64,000 nt of DNA from positions 36,993,030-37,057,029 of the forward strand of contig CM057841.1 of NCBI GenBank assembly GCA_030068075.1. The letters are read 5' to 3'. The translations under genes were made by a program, and so were the position numbers. Each line of letters starts with the position of its first letter. The first letter of the stretch is position 1. This document shows positions 24,250-36,469 of the stretch, piece after piece. The DNA is from Paguma larvata (Eukaryota; Chordata; Mammalia; Carnivora; Viverridae). Under the pieces are notes generated by a model. The model was given only the letters and a program-made list of their open reading frames with translations. It was not told the origin of the DNA and searched no databases.

Positions 24250-25653
24250 TTCGAAGAGCAGAACTAAATTTAAGAGCCCCTTATGAATGTTGATTGTAGA
24301 GACAAGTACTATAATCAAGTCAAGACACCCGCATAGGCAAAGAAAAATGGGCTGATGATCAAAATTATTGCTCCTGGTTATAAGGCAAATGATTTGTTTT
24401 TTACAGGAGCAACTCTACATAGAATCAAGTAAGCCAGAGGAGCAAAACTTTTAACTTGCTATGCTTTTTATGTGCTCATAGTAACAGTACGGGTAGCTAA
24501 CCTTTGAGTCTTGTATATGATACAACCTACATCTGCATGAATTAGCTCGTTTTACCCTGACAAGACCCTATGAAATAGAAAACCATTTATTTGTTTGCAT
24601 AATAATATGTATATATGCGTGTGCATGTGTTTGTATTTGTAACAATAGAAAGTAATCCCTCTGATTTCCAAGCTAGGGCTCACATTATTTCAACTTTATA
24701 CCCTTCACAAGTTTGTAATTATTTTGTTATCTGTTTATCCTTTCTTGAATTTACCTCTCATGTTCATGGAGTCATACATTTAGTTGCTTGATTATTGTTC
24801 GTTTTCCTTTCTGTCTGTCCCTCACTTCCCACCCCCCCATCAGTGTTTTGTTACTTTAAATCTAGTTTTAAATAGGTAAAATATGCACACTGCACAAAAA
24901 TAAAAAAAAATCAAGGAATATGCAATGAAAAGTAAAACTTCACCTCACACCTACCTTCCACTTTCATTTACCATTTTCAGGATCTCTCATAGTTGCCAAT
25001 TATTTTTCAAAAGCCAATGTATTGTCATTAAGTGAAGCAAGAGAAACTGGTTCAGGGTTTATAACAGTCGTTGACAAGAATGTGAAGCAAGTCTGAGAAG
25101 AGAGAGTAAGTGAAAGACCCACTCTCTGAACCTGGGTCCTTCTGAATTTTTACACCATTAATGCTAGGTGACCCTCTACCTGATTTCTGTCACAAACTTC
25201 TGAAAAGCCTGTGAAAGGAAGAAAGACCTCAATAAAAGGACGTATTCAAAATGCAAATCATTATTCTAAAATTGTTTTGTTAGTCATTCAAATTCTAGTG
25301 CATGGGATCAAGTTATCAGTTTAAATGGTGCTCTATTTAAAATTCAGAAACACAGGAGCACACTCTGCACCTTCTCTGTTTTAGAAAACTGTTACATGCT
25401 TTAAAACTTTTCAAAAAATACTTCATTTACCAATAAGTTAAATAGATTTATGTTTTTCTTTTATATAATAAATCCCAAAACATAGAAATTTAGAAAAAGA
25501 AGTTACCAAAAAGAAAAAAGTGAGGGAGACAATTATCAGAATTCTTCCATTCAGCAGAAACCACTCTTAATATTTAGATATTTTGATTTATATGCTTATA
25601 TTTTATATATTGATATACATGTTTAAAATATTTATAGATACATTCATTAGAAC
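24250..25653. other. Unique DNA, weak MIR trace
   Basis: Around 24530-24590 a faint minus-strand MIR signature (agctcgttttaccctgacaa, gaccctatgaaatag) is visible. The rest shows no element and no frame worth reporting. Confidence 0.45.
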
Positions 25654-25665
25654 ATGCTATTTTTA

Positions 25666-25905
25666 TTTTAATTTTTTAAATCTTTATTTAAATTTTTTTT
25701 AATATTTATTTACTTTTGAGAGAGAGAGTGAGACAGAGTGCAAATGGGGGAGGGGCAGAGAGTGTGGGAGACACAGAATCTGAAGCAGGCTCTAGCTCTG
25801 AGCTATCAGCACAGAGCCCTACACGGTGCTTGAACTCATGGACCACGAGATCATGACCTAAGCCAAAGTCAGACACTGAACCAACTGAGCCACCCAGGCA
25901 CCCCA
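25666..25905 (-). mobile_element. Feliform tRNA-derived SINE
   Basis: Full-length minus copy with an unusually long T-rich tail region, body cagaatctgaagcaggctct and head ending gccacccaggcacccc. An exact 12-bp duplication atgctattttta lies at 25654-25665 and 25912-25923. Confidence 0.94.
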
Positions 25906-26095
25906 GACATTATGCTATTTTTAAACTTTGTAGTATATACTTATTCAACCATTAATTTATTTTAAATATCTGTTCAGTCTACTAACTATACATCTTCATA
26001 TTTATTTCGACGATTGCCCTAATACATTGTGTGAGTTACATATATAGATATAAGCATTTAAGTGGACGATTTAGTTTGGCCTGGAATTTTCCTTT

Positions 26096-26319
26096 TATTT
26101 ACTTATTTTTAAATATTGGTTTTTTGGGGGGAAAGGAGAAAGGGAGAGGGAGGGAGAGCATGAGCAGGGTAAAGGCAGAAAGAGTGGGAGAGAATCCCAA
26201 GTAGACTCTGCAATGGCAGAGCAGATCCCAATGCAGGGCTGGACCTCAAAACTGTGAGGTCATGACCTGAGCCAAAATCAGGATTTGGATATGTAACTGA
26301 CTGAGCTACCTAGGTGCCC
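26096..26319 (-). mobile_element. Diverged feliform/CAN-SINE
   Basis: GA-rich segment, then a degraded tRNA head ending gagctacctaggtgccc. Flanks ctggaattttccttt (26081-26095) and ctggagtttttcttt (26320-26334) match at 13 of 15 positions, consistent with an older insertion. Confidence 0.88.
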
Positions 26320-26562
26320 CTGGAGTTTTTCTTTGAAAGTGATGCCCTTTTCTGACCTTGTGTTCAAAGATACAATAACTTCATATAAGGTACTGAGGAA
26401 TGCTTTGTCTTTATTTCCTTGCCTATATCTTTAAAAAAATTATTACAGTATATAACCCTTTTGTTACTAGGCAGAATGGAATAGATTTTAATAACCTGTT
26501 TTCCTACTGATTACAAGTAAAATCACTAGATAAAACACAACTGTTTAAGAATTCTGAAACAA

Positions 26563-26777
26563 GGGCACCTGGGTGGCTCAGTCAGTTAAGCATCTGACTT
26601 CGGCTTAGGTCATGATCTCCTGGTTTATGGGTTCAAGCCCCGCGTCGGGCTCTGTGCTGACTGCTCAGAGCCTGGAGCCTGCTTCAGATTCTGTGTCTCC
26701 CTCTTTCTCTGCCCCTTCCCTGCTCATGCTCTGTCTGTCTTTCTCTCTCTCTCTCTCTCAAAAATAAAGAAACAAAA
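26563..26777 (+). mobile_element. Young-looking feliform SINE with intact Pol III boxes
   Basis: Plus-strand, full length and close to what I know of the family consensus. The A box tggctcagtca is at 26574-26584 and the B box ggttcaagccc at 26630-26640. The body reads cctggagcctgcttcagatt, then a CT-rich tract and a short A-rich tail. Target duplication ctgaaaca is at 26554-26561 and 26778-26785. Transcription competence is inference from the boxes. Confidence 0.95.
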
Positions 26778-26786
26778 CTGAAACAG

Positions 26787-28307
26787 GTGTACTGCGGTGG
26801 AGGGGAGTCAAAAGTTGGAGAAGGGACACATAGAGAGAAAGTTTCCCTCCTCTTCTTCTTATTAGGTATTTCTATCAACCCTTTTTTGACGTTGAGCAGC
26901 AGGGCCAGTGCTGTTAGGCAACATGGGCATCAATAATGATGAAAGACATCTCCATTTTTATTGCCAGCGAGGACTGGGTAATGGGCCCTTGAAAGTTGGA
27001 GAATGTGAAGGAAATTTCCATTTTTCTTTTTTTTTTTATCCCTCTCTCATGTCTCCTACCTATACCCTGAAGACAGATCCCAACCCACAGGTAGCAGACA
27101 ACTGAAACTCCAAGAGAAAACCCATCTTTCTGGCCAGAAGCACAGGCAGAAAGGCCCCTGTGGATTGAAGTATGTCAAAAGAATCCTCCTTCCTCTCGCT
27201 TTTGTCTCACAGAATTGATACAATGGTGGGTCCTATTTGACAAGTTCTAAATGCAGGAGCAGTACCTAGTATGAGAAATTCTAGAAAATTCAATCAAATA
27301 ATAATAAAATGATAGAGATTGAAAAGTGAAATTTAAAACTGTCAACACACAGAAGACACGACATTTTACATAGGATATCTGTATCAGATTCCACAGGAAT
27401 CTGTGGGAAAAAAATGTATCAATAGTGAGTTTATCAAGCTTTATTTCTATATGCCAGCAGAGACCAAGTGAAAAAAAATTTCTCTGTAAAGTAGCATTTA
27501 CAATAGGACCAAAGATATATGAAATATATTTGAATCTAACAAAGCACGTGCATGGTTCTGTGCTAAAAATTATAAAACAGCGAAGCATAGGGGATATTTT
27601 ATCATGGAAATGATCATGCTTCCTGAAAAGTTTCTGCTAAATAGAATTGATATTTTTCATTGTTGTTTCACTTTTCTTTTTACATCTGTGGCAATAATTG
27701 AGCATTAATGCAGATGCTTCAGAGCTCCTAATTTCATTCTCCTTCGTATAAGCATGTATGAAAATCTTGACACTTAATGCCCATGCTAGAAAATACTGAA
27801 GTTTCAATCCTGCTGTGGCTCCTAAAACTGTTTTGCTGTGACTGTGTTTATGCCTGATCTTGCTTTCAATCATTTCTACCTTGGCTAGGTAACTTTGCTG
27901 GCCCATTGGCCAGCCTTTTCCTATCTCTGTAAATTGGTTAGCACTGATCAACTCTTTAGAAAATTTAGACTCTCTAGAGAATTTACATCTATTTTATTCA
28001 GTTCATCCAGAAAATATTTTGTACACTGACACACCCTTTCTTGTTTCATGTGATTACCTCTGGGTTTCCGTTTTACTTCCTTAGGGCTTTGTTCATATTG
28101 TTCAAGAGAAACTGCATCGGATAGTTGTTAAAGATGGTAAGGAAGACATTATACTACACTAGTGCAATTGAGACAGATTGAAATCAATTTTGTTGAAACA
28201 AAAAGCAGGATTTTTAAACCCAGGGTTGAGCTAATGGAAAAGTACAGGTGGATGTTGAGAAGGTTGGTCTCTATGATTAGGCAAATATGTTTGTTAATTG
28301 ATGCTTA
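26787..28307. other. Unique DNA, no exon confirmed
   Basis: No retroelement is recognisable. At 27897-27914 there is an inverted repeat GCTGGC-6nt-GCCAGC whose loop spells CCATTG, creating a CCAAT box on the minus strand. The 104- and 113-codon minus frames at 27637-27951 and 27247-27588 have no domain that I recognise. Confidence 0.5.
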
Positions 28308-28323
28308 TTGAAGTTAGTCTTCA

Positions 28324-28549
28324 GGGCACCTGGGTGGCTCAGTTGGTTGAGTGTCTGACTTTGGCTCAGGTCATAATCTCACGTTTCATGAGTTCAAGCC
28401 CCACGTCAGGTTTGGTGCTGACACCTCAGAGCCTGGAGCCTGCTTCAGATTCTTTGTCTCCTTCTCTCTTATCCCCTCCCCCACTTGTGCTCACTCGCTC
28501 GCTCTCTCTCTCTCTTTCTCTCAAACATAAATAAAACATAAAAATTTTT
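28324..28549 (+). mobile_element. Feliform tRNA-derived SINE
   Basis: Plus-strand full-length copy with A box (tggctcagttgg), B box (gttcaagcccc), a (ctcg)/(tc) tract and A-rich tail. Exact duplication ttgaagttag is at 28308-28317 and 28550-28559. The 78-codon frame starting at 28298 is the SINE read through. Confidence 0.95.
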
Positions 28550-28559
28550 TTGAAGTTAG

Positions 28560-29229
28560 GATCCAATTCTTCCACAGAAATGGGGAGATAGGAATGGTTT
28601 ATTTCTTGATAATTACATTTCAAAGGGGTTGGCTCCTGTGTCCTAAAGAATTACCTGGGTTTTGTAGAAGCCTTATATCTCCAGGTGTCCGAGAAACAGC
28701 TTACAGTTTTAGGTTTTCTAAAGGAAAGTTCTAAGAAAAGTGAGCTTGGAGAATATAATCAGGAAGGTGCCAGTCTTGAGTTTAGCAAAGTTGAGGAATA
28801 CTAAGACCATTTTGGTCAGTACCAAAGCTAAATGAATACACACAAATAATAATCTCAAGATAGTATTTCATGAAGTATGGTACAGTATGCAGATGATGCA
28901 TATTGTAAAATCTTTGCCCTGTAACTTTCTTTTGTTGTCTAATCTTAACTTGGCCAAAGAGTGGAATCAATAAAAAATAGTGTCCTTTGTAAAAATTGTG
29001 TCCTTCTCTCTCTTTCAATTAATCTGTTAGAATACGGTTTGATTTTTATATACAGTATTTCAATTAAATAGTCACAAGGGACTTCAGTTTGTGATATTTT
29101 ATGAATTTAGTCCTCTTGCTCTCCTTAGATAATGTGTCATATGTTCTTAAGAATACATCTCTAAATTTTTGAGTTAAATAATCAAAGTTATTAAGAGCCT
29201 TGCACCTAAAATCTTGTGTCCTATGTCCT
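28560..29229. other. AT-rich spacer, nothing recognised
   Basis: Includes a 78-codon minus frame (28782-29018) without a domain. Similarity to the following L1 begins near 29230. Confidence 0.5.
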
Positions 29230-29697
29230 GTCAAAGATTTTTATGTCTTTTTATGCATGTGGTCTTGGGCACATACATTGGTGAGGGATTGCTGGCTTAT
29301 ATGTTAATTCTGTGTCTAACATTTAAGGAACTGTCCTATTTATTTTTGAGGCAGGTTCACCGTTTTCCATTCTGACCAGTCATGTGTGCTAATTCCAATT
29401 TCTCTCCATTCTCACCAACGTTTGTTCTTGTTTGTGTTTTTTTTTTCTTTTCATTATATATATTAGGTGGATGTGATGTGATATTTTGATTTGCAGTGAC
29501 CTAATGGTTAATAATGTTGGTCGTCTTTTTATGTGCTTCTTGGACATTTGTATATATTCTTTGAAGAAAAGTCTATTCCTAATATTTTCTCATTGTTTAA
29601 TTTGGGTAATTATTTTATTTTTGAGTTGTGAGAGTTCTTTACATATTCCGGATACTAGATATTATCACTTACGTTTTCAAAGATTATCTCCATTGTA

Positions 29698-29700
<3 letters not shown>

Positions 29701-29750
<50 letters not shown>
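29701..29750. repeat. (TG)n microsatellite, about 24 units
   Basis: Longest uninterrupted dinucleotide array in the window, inside the L1M remnant. It produces the poly-Cys/Val stretch of the 92-codon frame that spans it. Confidence 0.97.
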
Positions 29751-31217
29751 CATTTTCTTGCTAGTGGTACTTGAGGAGCAAAAGTTTTAATTACAAGGAC
29801 TATTTGTTGAAATAACCATTCATATCTTGTTGAATGGCTTTGGCACCTTCGTTAAACATAAATTAATCATAATTATGAGGCTTTGTGTCTGGACTCTACA
29901 TTCCATAGATTTGTATGTCTATCGTTATGACACTATTGCATTGTATATACTGCTGTAACTTTTTAAGTAATTCTTGATATCAGAAAGTCTCTGTTCTCTG
30001 ACTTTATAATTTAAAAAAATGTTTTTATTTTTCTAGGTTCCTTGCGTGAATTTTGTCTATGAATTTCACAATTTACTAGTTTTTACCAAAATAATTAGTT
30101 ATAATTTTGATAGAAATTACATTTAATAGATTAATCTGGGGAATACTTTTATCTTAATCATGAAGAAGGAATACCTTATTTTTTATTTAGTTCTGTAATT
30201 TCTTTTTTTTCTTTTAAATTCTTTCTTCTGCAGTTTCAAGTGTGTATGTCTCGCATCTCTTCTGTTAAACTTATTCGTAAATATTTTAATATTATTGTAA
30301 GTGGAATCGTCGTCTTAATTTTATTTTGAGATATCTCCTTGCTAGTGGACAGAAATAAAATGGATTTTTGTATATTGATCATATATCCTGTAACCTTGAT
30401 GAACTTGTTAGTTAGCTCTCGTAGGTTTGTATGCATGTGTGTGTGTGTGTTTACATGTTTTTATGTGTCTGTGTTCGGAAAAAATTTCTAGATGCAAGAC
30501 AGTGTCATCTGCAAATAGAAATATTTTTACTTCTTCTACTTCAGTCTGGATACCTTTGTTTATTCTACTTGTCTCACTGTCGTGGCTAGTGTCTCTAGTA
30601 CACTATTGAATACAAGTGGGGATTATGAACATTCTTGTCATCCTCGTAATCTTTGGGGGAAAAGTTTCAGTCATTCACCTTATAGTGCGATCTTATCTGT
30701 GAGTTTTTGAAGATGTGTTTGTCATGTTGAAGATTTTTCTAGTTTGTTGATTGTTTATCACAAAATTTCTTGAATTTTATCAAATTACTTTTCTGCATCT
30801 ATTTCAGTGATCATATATTTTTGCCATTCACTCTGTCAGTATGGTATATTATACTAGTTGATTTCTCTATGTAAGCAAGCCTTGCATTCTTGGGATAGAT
30901 CTCATTGATCATGGAGTGTAATCCTTTTCATATGTTGCTGCATTCAGTCTCCCTATATTTTGTTGAGGATATTTGTATTTATATCCATAAGGAATATCAA
31001 TTTGTTATTTTCTTCTTTGTGATGTCTTTGGCTTTAGTATGAGGGTAATACCTCATAGAATGAGTTGGAGAGTATTACCTCATTTTTTAATTTTTGAAAT
31101 GGTTTGTGAAGCATAGGTGCTAATTCTTACTTATGCCTTTAGTAGATTTCACCAAGAAACCTTCATGCTTTGTAGCAAGTTTTTGTTTTTGTTTTGTTTT
31201 GTTTTTTGGCTTTTGTC

Positions 31218-31373
31218 TTTTTTTAAAAAAAGAGAAAGAGAACATGAGTGGGGAAGTTGGGCAGAGGGGGAGACAGAGAAAATCTGAACCAGGCTCCGTG
31301 CCCAGTGCAGAGCTTAACTTGGGGCTCGATTTCACTACTATGAGATCATAATTCGAGTCACCCAGGCATCCCT
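31218..31373 (-). mobile_element. Diverged SINE, internally shortened
   Basis: GA-rich body (ggcagagggggagacaga) and head remnants (atgagatcataattcgag, gtcacccaggcatccc). About 45 nt of the tRNA head are missing between these two pieces. No clear flanking duplication is visible. A TTTTG-rich stretch lies at its tail. Confidence 0.85.
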
Positions 31374-31631
31374 GATTACTAATTCAAGTTCCACATGTTA
31401 GCAGTGTATTCAGATTTTCCATTTCTTATTGAACCATTTTAGTAGTATGGATCTTTGTTGAAATTTGTCCACTTCATGAAGGTTTATCGAATTTATTGAT
31501 ACATACTGATTCATAGTGTTCTCTCTCTATATATATGTACATTTTATATACCATTTTAATATATATAATTTATGCAAGATCATTAATAATATCTTTCTTT
31601 CATTTATAATTGTAGTAATTTGAGTCTTCTC

Positions 31632-31655
31632 TTTTTTTTTTTTTTTTTTTTTTTA
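31632..31655. repeat. Poly-T run
   Basis: About 23 T in a row within the L1M remnant. Confidence 0.95.
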
Positions 31656-31799
31656 GTCTCACTAATGATTGTCAGGTTTCTTCTTGTCTTTTCGAGGAAC
31701 CAATGCTGGATTCATTGAATTTTTCTATTGTTTTCCTATTCTCTAATATATTTCCAATATAATATTTATAATATTTAAAATTCCCTTTTACCACTTGAT

Positions 31800-32400
31800 T
31801 TGACTTTACTCTTTTTTTTCTATATTTTTCTTGTGGAAGATTAGGTTATTAAATCAAACTCATTTTTTTAAAAATATAGGTATTTAAGGGTATAAGCTTA
31901 CCTTATATTTTCGTTCATCTTAAAGTATTTTCTTTGTTTCTCAGACTAAATATTCTCAATTATTCTGTCTTAATTTAACTGACTCATTCTTCTGCCTGCT
32001 TAAATCAAGTCTGTCTAGTGATGTATTTCATTACAATTATTGTACATTTCAACATAAGAATGTCCACTCGGTCCTCTTTTAAATTTCAGTCTTTACATTT
32101 ATATTCTCTATCTGGTAATGCATTATTCTCATATTCTCTTTTGTTTCTTTGACTACATTTACAATAGCTGATTTAAAATATTTGTCTAGTATGTCCATGA
32201 TCTAGATTTTCTTGAGAGTTATAGACTGCTTTTTTCCCTGTATATGGATTCTACTTCTTGGTTTTTAAATTATTAGTCTCTTAATTAGAAACCTGGACAT
32301 TTTAGATATGAAACTCTAGATTTTAGATTCTCCAATTTCCCCAGTTTTTTTGTTGTTGATGTTTGGTGGTTTTATTGGTTATTTGTTTACTGTCTTTTCA
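31800..32400 (-). repeat. Probable upstream part of the same LINE
   Basis: Phrases such as tttcattacaattattgtac, aatagctgatttaaaatatt and acctggacattttagatat recur widely in mammalian genomes in my memory, linked to old L1-type elements. The exact family, and whether this joins the L1M to the left, are uncertain. Confidence 0.4.
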
Positions 32401-33121
32401 CAACTAATTTTTCACAGTGTGTCTTCTTTGCCATGTATGACCAGTGAAGTCTCTTCTCACTTAGATTAGTTTGACAGGTATTTTCTTAGAAGTATTGAAC
32501 CAATATATTTTCTGGTCTTCGCAAGGGGTTCTGTTTGCCTTTTGGGACATACTTTTAATATTAAGGTCTGGAGATCATAACACAACTCCACTTAGCCTTT
32601 ATTTCCTGGTTTCATGGAGCCCCAAGTGGCTCTTCTCATTACAGTTGCAGGATTTTGGTTTTCATGATTACCCAGAGGTTGGGAGGGGGACAGAAAAGAG
32701 GGCTGGATAAAAGGGACAAAGCTTACTGTTATAAGATTAGTCCTGTTGGTTTGGTGTGGTTTTATTTTGTTTTTTATTAAGTATTCCTTGGATTCCTTCA
32801 AACCTTTAGTTAACTTCCTGAATTCTGAAAAAGTTGATTCAGATCTTTTTGTCCTTACTTTCATTGCTTGAATGAAAAACAATAATTTTGGAGTTCCTTC
32901 CTTCACCATTTTCATTCATGTCATTATTTCCTTTATCTTCAGCATATTTATCAGGTTTATTTATGTTTCTTTCTCTCTCTCTCTCTATTTTTTAATTATA
33001 TGCAATGCATAATGGAAATTCCAAGAATTACATCCTGGATGATTGTGAGAATACATTGGGAACATACTGGAAAGTTTGGTTTTATCTCCATTAGACAGTG
33101 CATGTAACTATTTTGTCATTT
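32401..33121. other. Unique DNA, no gene
   Basis: Overlapping frames of 79 and 107 codons (plus 32471-32710, minus 32592-32915) lie on opposite strands without domains. A short (tc)n run is at 32969-32985. Confidence 0.5.
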
Positions 33122-33131
33122 TGAAGTTTTT

Positions 33132-33336
33132 TTTAATGTTTATTCATTTTTGAAGGAGAGATAGACAGAGTGTGAGCAGAGGAGGGGCAGAGAAAGAGGG
33201 AGACATGGAATCCGAAGCAGGTCCAGGCTCTGAGCTGTTAACACAGAGCCCAATGCGGGGCTTGAACTCACAAACTGTGAGAAAATGACCTGAGCCAAAG
33301 TCGGATGCTTAACCGACTGAGTCACTCAGGGGCACC
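33132..33336 (-). mobile_element. Feliform tRNA-derived SINE
   Basis: Full-length minus copy, body ggaatccgaagcaggtccag, head ending aaccgactgagtcactcagg. Flanks tgaagttttt (33122-33131) and tgaagattttt (33337-33347) form an imperfect duplication. Confidence 0.92.
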
Positions 33337-33347
33337 TGAAGATTTTT

Positions 33348-35924
33348 TTTTTACTTTTTATTGTAATTTATTAATGTTTTTAAGTGACAATATAGGGCTT
33401 TAGTGTTGCTAGTATATTCTATTATTTTTCTCCAAAGTCTGGAACAAAAGTCTATACAGATGTTTCTATAATAATGAAGATAATGTTCTACCCAGGTCTT
33501 TATCTTTTGTCCCCAGATTTCTTTTGTACAAATAGGCCTAAATGGTATATGATCTTAAATAGCCATGCAATAAGCTGCCTGATTATAATGCATGCAAACA
33601 TCACAGTAGTGGCATATAAATATTGATGGAAAAACAAAGAATCCTTCAAATGGAGGTTTTAAGTTTCCCTTCTAATCTCTCACACAGCAATATTCACAGA
33701 TAATTATTGTTCTTTCCAGACACCATGCACATGTTCTTCAGGTATCCGAGCCTTTTGGTAAATATCAGGTACTCCGTATGATGGGCCACGGTTTATATAC
33801 AGATTGTTTGTGCCTCCTGTCTCAGTCTATGGTATGTTTAACTGATGCTATAGGCTTCAAGATCTTCTATTGGAAAATAGATTTCCCAAAGAAAAGAATT
33901 CCCAGTAGAAAATTGTGGTTTAGCCATTAAAAAGAAATAAACGATTGTCAAGGAAAACATTACTCTGGACTTTTTTTTTTTTTTCCTTTTTCTAGTGCTT
34001 CTGAGTACAAGCAAGTTTTAAAGCTGATATTTATAGCTTTAACTCTAGGGCATACTAACCTGGTATTAACTTCCTCTCATTAAGTCTTAAAACACTTGGC
34101 TCTACTATTTGGTTTTAATTGGAGAAGAAACTATGCTTTATGGCAACAGAACCTGAATGTTTTTGTATGAGTGTGCAATATGCACGTGTCTTATTTAGAT
34201 TTCCCCATTAATGATTACTTTAACAAAAATACATGCCATTTACCTCAGTGGATAAGCCAAATATGATTTGTGGCCCTGAAAATATAGAGACCCATGTAGT
34301 TAATGCAGTTTTGCTATTATCAAGGAAGAGACCATTCTACAATACTGAAATGGAACCCTGGATTAATTTTGCTTCTAGTATAAAAGGAATAATCTTTCTG
34401 AAACATCAAACTGAACGTCTCATATAGGATTAGGGGTATCAGGAATGCAGGGGTTACAGAACTTTAAAAATAACAGTTGTGTGTGTGTGTGTGTGTGTAT
34501 GATTTATTGACCTTCGACAGCAGAATTGATGACTAAAGTATAGCTATTAGTAGCTGACTTTCAATCAAATGGGGTTATGTCCTGTTGACTGGCTTTCATA
34601 AGCTTGTATTCCAATGAGAAGTTGACACTCTGATCAGTTCTGATGAGTTTTTAATCATTTTTAGTGGTCATACATTTCTGTGACCAAAGAACAATATTAT
34701 TTTCCTTTCTTGAATTTGGAGTATAAGAACTACACAGTTAGGAGATGAGAAGCAATTTAGACTCTCGGAGTCAACTCATAGAACAGAAAATGGCCTGATG
34801 CTTTGATTTGCCGTTTGTGGATTAGGTAATTGAGGTGTAGCCAATTTAAAAGATTATAAATTTATTAACTGGAAGAAATCTTTAAGAAGTTGTTATCCCA
34901 TTATTAGAAGCTCATTGCTGTGGATATACTGTGGATAATTTCTCACCTTGTTCTATTAAGTTCTTCACTTAAGAAGCCACAGTGAAAACAGGCTAAGTCC
35001 AGTATTGAGAGCAGATTCTCTGTTCAAAAATGCCCTCACTTCCCACTTACTAGCCTACCTCAAACTTTTAAGAAGTTATCTCAGAAGATTAATGTCCATT
35101 GAATTACAAGTATTTTCCATTTAAGTTGTGAAGTATTATGTTGGCTTAGCAAGTCAAGACCAGAAAGAGAGACCGAGAGAGAAGAGAGAAAAACAGGAGG
35201 AGGAAGGTTTTGAGCACTTATTCTGTTAAAGTATCTCTATATAGACATCTAAAGAAAAATATATAATAAGAGAAAAAATACATAAAATAAAGGCTAGAGT
35301 CAGCATTTCAGATGTTTTTAAACCTGTAGTATTGTTTTGTTTTATCCAATAAAAGTAGTTATCCCCAAAGTAAGCAAGCATCAAATTTAAAATCTTTGTA
35401 TATTACAAGAATTTGTTTTCACAAATATTTGTTTTTTTAAATTTATAGTTTGTTGCTTCACAAAAATTAAGGGTGGATTAGTCTTTGGGATTGCAGACAG
35501 TAGTCAAAACCTTACTTAAACTCCAGTATACCTCAAGTGCTATCACAATAGGATTATTTTCGTTATTTCTAACCACTATTTGAAAATGGTTTCTGTTGGT
35601 AACTGCGTTTTGAATTACCTATCAAGCAGTCAAAAGCATTCCACAGTACTCAGAATTTAATAACAAGGAAAGCACTCCACATAAAAATTTGTGTGATACA
35701 GTTAAAGCAGTACTTGGGAAAATGTGAAACCTTGAATACAATTGTCAGAAAACAAGAATGAGTGAAAACATAGGAACTGCAGCATCCGCATGAAGTTGGC
35801 TGGAGCATGAATAATATATAACTCCTTTTTTTGGTAATGACCAGAGTGGGAAGGACCTCCAATAAGCTAACAGACTGGCAGGAAAGTCCACATTTTCTTT
35901 TTCAATTTTTATTTTAATCCCCGT
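33348..35924. other. Unique AT-rich DNA with one GT microsatellite
   Basis: No transposon is recognised over about 2.5 kb. A (GT)n run of about 10 units lies at 34479-34498. Frames of 60-70 codons near 34233 and 35650 show no domain. Confidence 0.5.
34479..34498. repeat. (GT)n microsatellite
   Basis: About 10 GT units followed by atgatttattg. Confidence 0.92.
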
Positions 35925-36085
35925 GGACCTCAATCTTTAATCAGTAAAAGTCACCTAAAGAGGTGGTGGAAATGTAGATTTCTCAGCTGTAATCTCTGGA
36001 GATAGTGAATATGTTGCTTTAGGTTTTGTGTGTAATACCTCATTTTAGCAAGCAACCTTGGTGATTTGGATATGTTTTAAGAAAC
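35925..36085 (+). repeat. Possible hAT-Charlie MITE (MER5/MER20-like)
   Basis: The order cctcaatctttaatcagtaa, agtcaccta, gaaatgtagatttctcag, aatacctcattttagcaagc and ccttggtgatttgg follows the familiar MER5/MER20 layout ('aatcacctgg', 'atgcagattc', 'ctgcattttaacaagc', 'caggtgattctga'). Its right end overlaps the left end of the inverted duplication. Diverged and assigned by eye. Confidence 0.5.
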
Positions 36086-36469
36086 AGTATCTCTACTTAT
36101 TCGATTATGTATTTATTGACTTTAATTTCTTTCCTTTTTTAAAAAAATTTTAACGTTTTTATTTTATTTTTGAGAGACGTAGAGACAGAGCATGAGCAAG
36201 GGAAGGGCAGAGAGAGAGGAAGACACAGAATCCGAAGCAGGCTCCAGGCTCTGAGCCATCAGCATAGAGCCTGACGTGGGGCTCGAACTCATAAACTGCG
36301 AGATCATGACCTGAGCTGAAGTCGGCTGCTCAACTGACTGAGCCACCCAGGCGCCCCGGACTTTAATTTCCATGATGCTCTGAATAGGGGAAATAGAAGT
36401 TGGGATAATAATACTTTTTTCATCACAAAGCAATAAACACATTTTGATTTTGTTCTAAATTGAGTATAT
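36059..36469 (-). repeat. Left arm of a local inverted duplication (split by SINE)
   Basis: Excluding the SINE and one copy of its target duplication, the reverse complement of this arm aligns end to end with 37580-37751: about 170 positions with roughly 11 mismatches and 3 short indels. A minus-strand frame at 36164-36442 and a plus-strand frame at 37446-37703 therefore share peptides such as PTSISPIQS, which reflects the duplication and not a gene. Confidence 0.9.
36130..36358 (-). mobile_element. Feliform SINE inserted in the inverted-duplication arm
   Basis: Full-length and little diverged: cagaatccgaagcaggctcc body, head ending actgagccacccaggcgcc. An exact 12-bp duplication gactttaatttc is at 36118-36129 and 36359-36370. 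The other arm (37680-37692) carries this sequence once, so it shows the pre-insertion state. Confidence 0.96.

Larger units (their letters stand above)
29230..31800 (-). repeat. Ancient L1M LINE remnant
   Basis: Antisense ORF2 tokens in order: gggattgctggcttat, tccaatttctctccattctc, a degraded mid-ORF2 part, then gatgtctttggctttagtat near 31020 and ggaaccaatgctggattcat near 31698. It is interrupted by a (TG)n microsatellite, a minus-strand SINE (31218-31373) and a poly-T run (31632-31655). All frames are decayed. Confidence 0.8.

Noticed and set aside
26563..26640. tRNA-like A and B boxes as a tRNA gene
   Set aside because: They belong to the tRNA-derived head of a SINE; no complete cloverleaf or anticodon stem is retained.
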